Source: Larix sibirica (taxonomy: Eukaryota; Streptophyta; Pinopsida; Pinales; Pinaceae). From it: DNA of 10,147 nucleotides. The notes below the pieces were generated by a model, which was given only the letters and a program-made list of their open reading frames with translations, was not told the origin of the DNA and made no database searches. The first letter of the stretch is position 1; each line of letters begins with the position of its first letter. Position numbers and translations under genes: made by a program. The stretch spans positions 7,621-17,767 of the forward strand of contig NWUY0300054366.1 in the NCBI GenBank assembly GCA_004151065.3, given 5' to 3'. Positions 7,191-10,147 of this stretch are shown here, piece by piece.

Positions 7191-7197
7191 ATATAAA
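7177..7197 (+). promoter_or_regulatory. Tandem TATA boxes at the left edge of LTR C
   Basis: TATAAAACC occurs at 7177 and 7192, 15 bp apart, within ACCTATAAAACCACGACATATAAAACC. The second is the better counterpart of the TATA boxes of A and B. The first may lie in decayed RT sequence, since the same bases can be aligned as the codons following YRALNK. Confidence 0.4.
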
Positions 7198-7265
7198 ACC
7201 AAGCATACATTTTGAGACTGGGGACAGAGAGGAATGCTAGGTTTATGCATGGAAACCAAGACATA

Positions 7266-7430
7266 GAGGTTCAGTCTTGGCACGTTTCCCAAGGTGGTTT
7301 TGGGAACATAAACCGAGGTGGTTTTCACATAGTTCATAGTTGTTTGGGAACACATATCGATGTCGCAGTATGCATGCATCCCAAGGTCACTGTTTGCACG
7401 CATTCCGAGGCAGTGTTGGCAGAGAGGGGA
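7266..7430 (+). repeat. ~24-bp tandem repeat in the leader of LTR C, about six to seven units
   Basis: Units begin at about 7266, 7291, 7315, 7336, 7359, 7383 and 7407. Each starts with a variant of RAGGTGG and ends with a variant of CATNNCC (for example AAGGTGGTTTTGGGAACATA at 7291, GAGGTGGTTTTCACAT at 7315, AAGGTCACTGTTTGCACGCA at 7383). Unit lengths are 25, 24, 21, 23, 24 and 24. LTRs A and B have one clear unit here (GAGGTGGGATTCCATA in B, about 4657) and a weak second one. Confidence 0.6.
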
Positions 7431-7712
7431 TCCTGAGGTCCAGCTCAGAACTATATAGAGTTTATACTCAAAAGACTCAATTTTTCGCAAGGAGTTCGAA
7501 TCTAGCTTTAGATTTTGCATCCAGGAATTTTGGAAAAAAGTGATCACAAAACTCTTTAGCTACACCGAAGTATAGCCATGTTTACACTTCAAAGAATTAG
7601 AATTTCCTTCTGAAGCTGTTGCTGAAGTCTGTTTCTGCTCCAGAATAGCAGAGCACTAAGGTAATGTTTGGGGTGATTCCTAGCTTTTCTTTGTAAAGTA
7701 TTTTTCAAGACC

Positions 7713-7718
7713 AATAAA
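7713..7718 (+). promoter_or_regulatory. Polyadenylation signal of LTR C
   Basis: AATAAA in ACCAATAAAGT, at the position matching those of LTRs A and B. Downstream U5 homology supports the assignment. Confidence 0.6.
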
Positions 7719-7945
7719 GTCGGTCGCAATGGAAGGGGCCCAGAGACGTAGTCCATATTGGACGAACTCCATTATTAGCTGTTGTCCCATATTATGGTTT
7801 GCATCTTCAATAATTTGCATTCTTTATGCTTATGTGCTCTTTGAAAGTGTCATTTTAAATCCTTTTTTAAAGTCTTTTTTCAAAAGTTAATTGTTGAAGC
7901 ATTCACATAAATCTTGGTTAATAAAGATCCTGCAAATTTAGATTA

Positions 7946-8767
7946 AGCTTTTTCTCAGGTTTTAAAGTTTTTATGTATCATTCGTGGACTTGTAATTGAA
8001 TGGGAAGAAGAATTGACATTTTCGCAAGGTGCTTGGTTTTGGTTTGCACTAGTAAGCAATGGACCCTATTATAGTGTCATAATATTTCAATTGCTTGTGT
8101 TTCTTGCTGATGTTCATTAGTGTCTCAGAAGACTACGAAATATTGAGTTGAGATGAGCTAACAAATTCAAATGTGGGAAAGTTGTTCCTCTTAGTGGGAC
8201 CAAGATTTTGTTAAAAAATATCATCCACAAGATATTTTGGCCCTAACATAAATTGGTTCCACAATCCTTGTAATATGGTGAATTTTGAGCAACTTAGAAT
8301 TGCATACTCAACTCAAATCTCAGAAACTGATTTTGATGCCTACAGATAAATAAACATGAAATGAGATTCCTATTACACCAACAAAATGATTAGGATTTCA
8401 CCACAAAATAAAAGGGATAAATTCCATTGGAACTTAATGGGTCGGCGTTTGTCTTGAAAGTACATCTTATCATCTACGCAGTGGCAAACTGTGCCCAAAT
8501 TGGAAATCACAAGCAAACGATATAGGTTCACAAGGTTTGTGGACCAGAGGTTAGCTGGCCAATATTACTCTGAAGTACATTTAAGATCATTATGATGCAT
8601 GTGAAAGCTAGTTTCAGTGTGCAAGCTCAAAGGTGTAATATTTGTAACAATGGACACATATAAATGTGAAGGAAGTTAATCATTTTTGGTTATGGAGTAT
8701 CACCTTGAAGGGGTATGAATGAACCAAGGTCAAATAGGACTAATCCACATTCGAGAAAAGAGAATCC
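7946..8767. other. Non-coding flank right of the Gypsy element; nothing recognised
   Basis: No reading frame with protein-like character, no LTR similarity and no repeats were seen. The first bases after LTR C (AGCTT) do not match the bases before either candidate start of LTR B (CAAAA or TCAAA), so no target duplication is apparent. Confidence 0.5.
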
Positions 8768-8998
8768 AACATAGAGGTTATAATTTCTCATGTACATGTA
8801 TTGTCATTCCTATGCGCAGAGATGTTATCATTCCTCATGCACCCAAGTTTGTCCTTTTCTTGTGCACCCAAGTTAAATCAATTCATATGCATATATCAAA
8901 GGGAATGTGCTCAAGATATATAAAAGGGAATGCACAGGGGTTATATCATTCAATGCGCATAGATGTTATCATTCTCATGTGCCTAGTTTATAAGAAAT
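8768..8998. repeat. Degenerate ~24-bp tandem repeat, block 1
   Basis: About nine to ten units of 20-25 bp. The clearest are TGCGCAGAGATGTTATCATT (8813) and TGCGCATAGATGTTATCATT (8954), with intermediates built on TGCACCCAAGTT (8838, 8863). An approximate unit is CATGCGCANAGATGTTATCATTCT. The same unit forms the block at 9751-10147. A 115-codon open frame crossing this block is a by-product of the repeat. Confidence 0.65.
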
Positions 8999-9750
8999 TA
9001 ATGCAATGTCTATCAATCAATTGCCATAACTCAAATTCTTTGGAAGATATGATATGCTTGATCTAGTTACAATGAAGGTGAAAATATTACCACATGCATA
9101 TTTCAAGTCTGAAGATCAAATCCAGCCCCACTTTTGCATTCTTCTTTCCAAAAGGAGAAGTCCACACCATCACTGAGAAAAAATACATAACGTTTAATTG
9201 GAGAGGATCATTCATCAACCAATAGTTATGGATTGATTTATCTTTGCTAAACTTATTTCCACATTATAAATCATTATGCCTCCAAGCATGGATAATAAGA
9301 ATATGGCATGCCTATAAATACCTATTGTATCCATGGATTGATTGATATGTATCTCCATGGGAGAATTAATACCATCATCAAGAAACCATGTTGGATCATG
9401 ACACAGAAATATGCATATACCAAACCTGAAACAAAATAAATTGACGACACCTAGAAAGATGCATATTCCAAACCTAAAAATAAATAAATATATCTAGCCG
9501 ATAGAGGCTATGAGGCATAATGGAATAAAAGCAATTCTAAGATTGCATGTTTGTAGTTACATCGATTTTGATAAGTAATTCTAGCTTCATCAAAGAGTTT
9601 TGATCCACCATATATAGTTACAATAAGGAATCATTTCACCTTTATTTGGCATGTTGTTAGTGCATTTTGTTGGGACTAAATATGTGAGAAATTGTTGTTT
9701 TGTAATATAATTTCAATTCCACATCAACCTGTAAGGAGAATGCAACCCTC
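8999..9750. other. Non-coding stretch between the two repeat blocks
   Basis: No gene-like frame was found. The only structure noticed is a direct duplication at 9405-9490. The 24-bp unit is not recognisable here, so either the array was split by an insertion or the two blocks formed separately. Confidence 0.45.
9405..9490. repeat. Direct duplication with 48-bp offset
   Basis: AGAAATATGCATATACCAAA at 9405 and AGAAAGATGCATATTCCAAA at 9453 share about 35 bp with few differences, including CCAAACCT and AAATAAAT. The offset of 48 bp equals the higher-order period of the nearby array, but the sequence is different. Confidence 0.6.
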
Positions 9751-10147
9751 ACACGTAAAGATGATTATCAAACTCAAGCGCATGTCATATTATTTTTCAC
9801 ACGCAAAGATGGTTATCAAATTCATGCACATGTCATATTATTTCTCACACGCAGAGATGATTATCAAACTCATGTGCAAGTTATCATTCTAATAGACAGA
9901 GATGTTACCACTTCTATTCTACCTAGGTTATATCAAATTGAGTTGCAGGTTTTATCATTGCTCACACACAAGTGTTAAAAATTCTAATGCATAGGTGTTA
10001 TAAAAAAATGCGCCCAGGTTATATAAAAAAGTGAACCGAAGTTAGATCAAATTCATGTGTAAAAATGATATTATAAAAATGTGATTAGGTTATATCTTTT
10101 CTAATTCCCCTAGGTCATGTTAACTCATTTCGAGCTATTATCAAAGT
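9751..10147. repeat. Tandem repeat block 2: 48-bp higher-order units grading into decayed ~24-bp units
   Basis: Three 48-bp units start at 9751, 9799 and 9847 (ACACGYARAGATGRTTATCA, then CATGNRCATGTCATATTATT). Each is two 24-bp halves of the block 1 unit. From about 9895 to the window end the array continues as single units of 20-25 bp (CTACCTAGGTTATATCAAAT; TGCGCCCAGGTTATAT; ATGCATAGGTGTTATA), increasingly diverged. It runs off the right edge. Because 48 is divisible by three, an open frame of 66 codons encodes a 16-residue repeat here; this is not taken as a gene. Confidence 0.75.

Larger units (their letters stand above)
3695..7945 (+). mobile_element. Defective Ty3/Gypsy LTR retrotransposon (LTR B - gag - protease - RT start - LTR C)
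   Basis: The order LTR, primer-binding site, gag, zinc knuckle, aspartic protease, RT, LTR is that of a Ty3/Gypsy or Copia-like element. Protease followed directly by RT, the WW-type gag and the RT entry motif indicate Ty3/Gypsy. RT is broken off after its first quarter and joined almost directly to the TATA region of LTR C, so the rest of RT, RNase H, integrase, the polypurine tract and the right U3 are gone. No sequence after LTR C resembles a primer-binding site, consistent with C being the right-hand LTR. No 5-bp target duplication could be matched. LTRs B and C differ by about a quarter in U5 and more in R. The element is therefore very old or a recombinant of two relatives. Chromodomain or lineage cannot be judged without integrase. 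Confidence 0.75.
7185..7945 (+). mobile_element. LTR copy C (right LTR, U3 missing, divergent leader)
   Basis: The U5 part from AATAAA (7713) to about 7945 aligns clearly with LTR B: CCCAGAGACRTAGTCC, TGGTTTGCATCTT, AATTTGCATT, CATTTTAAATCC. By eye about three quarters of positions agree. Upstream only short matches remain (ACCGAGGTGG; GTTTATACTCAAA), and the TATA-to-AATAAA distance is about 520 bp instead of about 300. The extra length is partly a 24-bp repeat array (7266-7430) and partly unique sequence (about 7490-7690). U3 is absent. The right end is placed at AGATTA, which aligns with the terminal AGATCA of LTR B. Confidence 0.65.

Noticed and set aside
7176-7547. 123-codon frame on the minus strand
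   Set aside because: It covers the 24-bp repeat array of LTR C. Repeats with a period divisible by three readily stay open, and no domain is seen.
3690-7950. Target-site duplication around the Gypsy element
   Set aside because: Bases before the candidate starts (CAAAA before 3695, TCAAA before 3731) do not match AGCTT after 7945. Boundaries are uncertain and no claim is made.
8719-9066. 115-codon frame on the plus strand
   Set aside because: It overlaps the 24-bp repeat block. The peptide is Cys/His/Ile-rich without motif order, and it has no neighbours or signals suggesting a gene.
9692-9892. 66-codon frame with a 16-residue repeat
   Set aside because: It is a direct consequence of three 48-bp DNA repeats. 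There is no start context or continuation.
9751-9894. CRISPR-like regular repeats
   Set aside because: Whole 48-bp units are repeated with no unique spacers, and the setting is a plant-like nuclear genome.

Overview
The window looks like repeat-dense nuclear DNA of a seed plant, most likely a conifer. No intact protein-coding gene was found. Almost everything recognisable is decayed retroelement sequence. The conifer call is an inference from two things. The first is a plant-style Ty3/Gypsy LTR retrotransposon with an initiator-methionine tRNA primer-binding site. The second is a Penelope-like element (PLE) that carries a GIY-YIG endonuclease, a class reported among plants essentially from conifers (the 'Dryad' elements).

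Layout, left to right. (1) Positions 1-~1322 are a diverged LTR, copy A. Its left end lies outside the window and its right end is cut off. (2) Positions ~1330-2745 are a 5'-truncated PLE: reverse-transcriptase palm, linker, GIY-YIG endonuclease and C-terminal tail, broken by frameshifts and stops. (3) Positions 2746-~3694 are AT-rich DNA without genes, holding a 9-bp-arm inverted repeat and a 43-bp tandem duplication. (4) Positions ~3695-5089 are LTR copy B, which aligns with copy A from the first base of the window (base 1 corresponds to 3735). (5) Positions 5094-~7190 are the internal part of the Gypsy element: primer-binding site, gag with a degenerate zinc knuckle, aspartic protease, and only the first part of the reverse transcriptase. 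(6) Positions ~7185-7945 are a third LTR, copy C. It lacks U3, shares U5 with A and B, and has a different, longer leader with about six 24-bp repeats. (7) Positions 7946-8767 are featureless. (8) Positions 8768-10147 hold two blocks of a decayed ~24-bp tandem repeat, the second with a clear 48-bp higher-order unit, separated by about 750 bp of single-copy-looking DNA.

How the parts relate. LTR B, the primer-binding site, gag, protease, the RT start and LTR C read in the normal order of one Gypsy element. RNase H, integrase, the polypurine tract and U3 of the right LTR have been lost by deletion. Both complete U3 regions (A and B) also carry, on the minus strand, two tRNA-like A-box/B-box pairs with tRNA-like spacing. 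The rightmost-starting pair reads toward a hairpin followed by an oligo-T run. This looks like SINE or tRNA-derived material captured by the LTR family, and it is the least expected structure in the window.

Limits: all identities are by eye. LTR ends are uncertain by tens of bases, and no target-site duplication was found.
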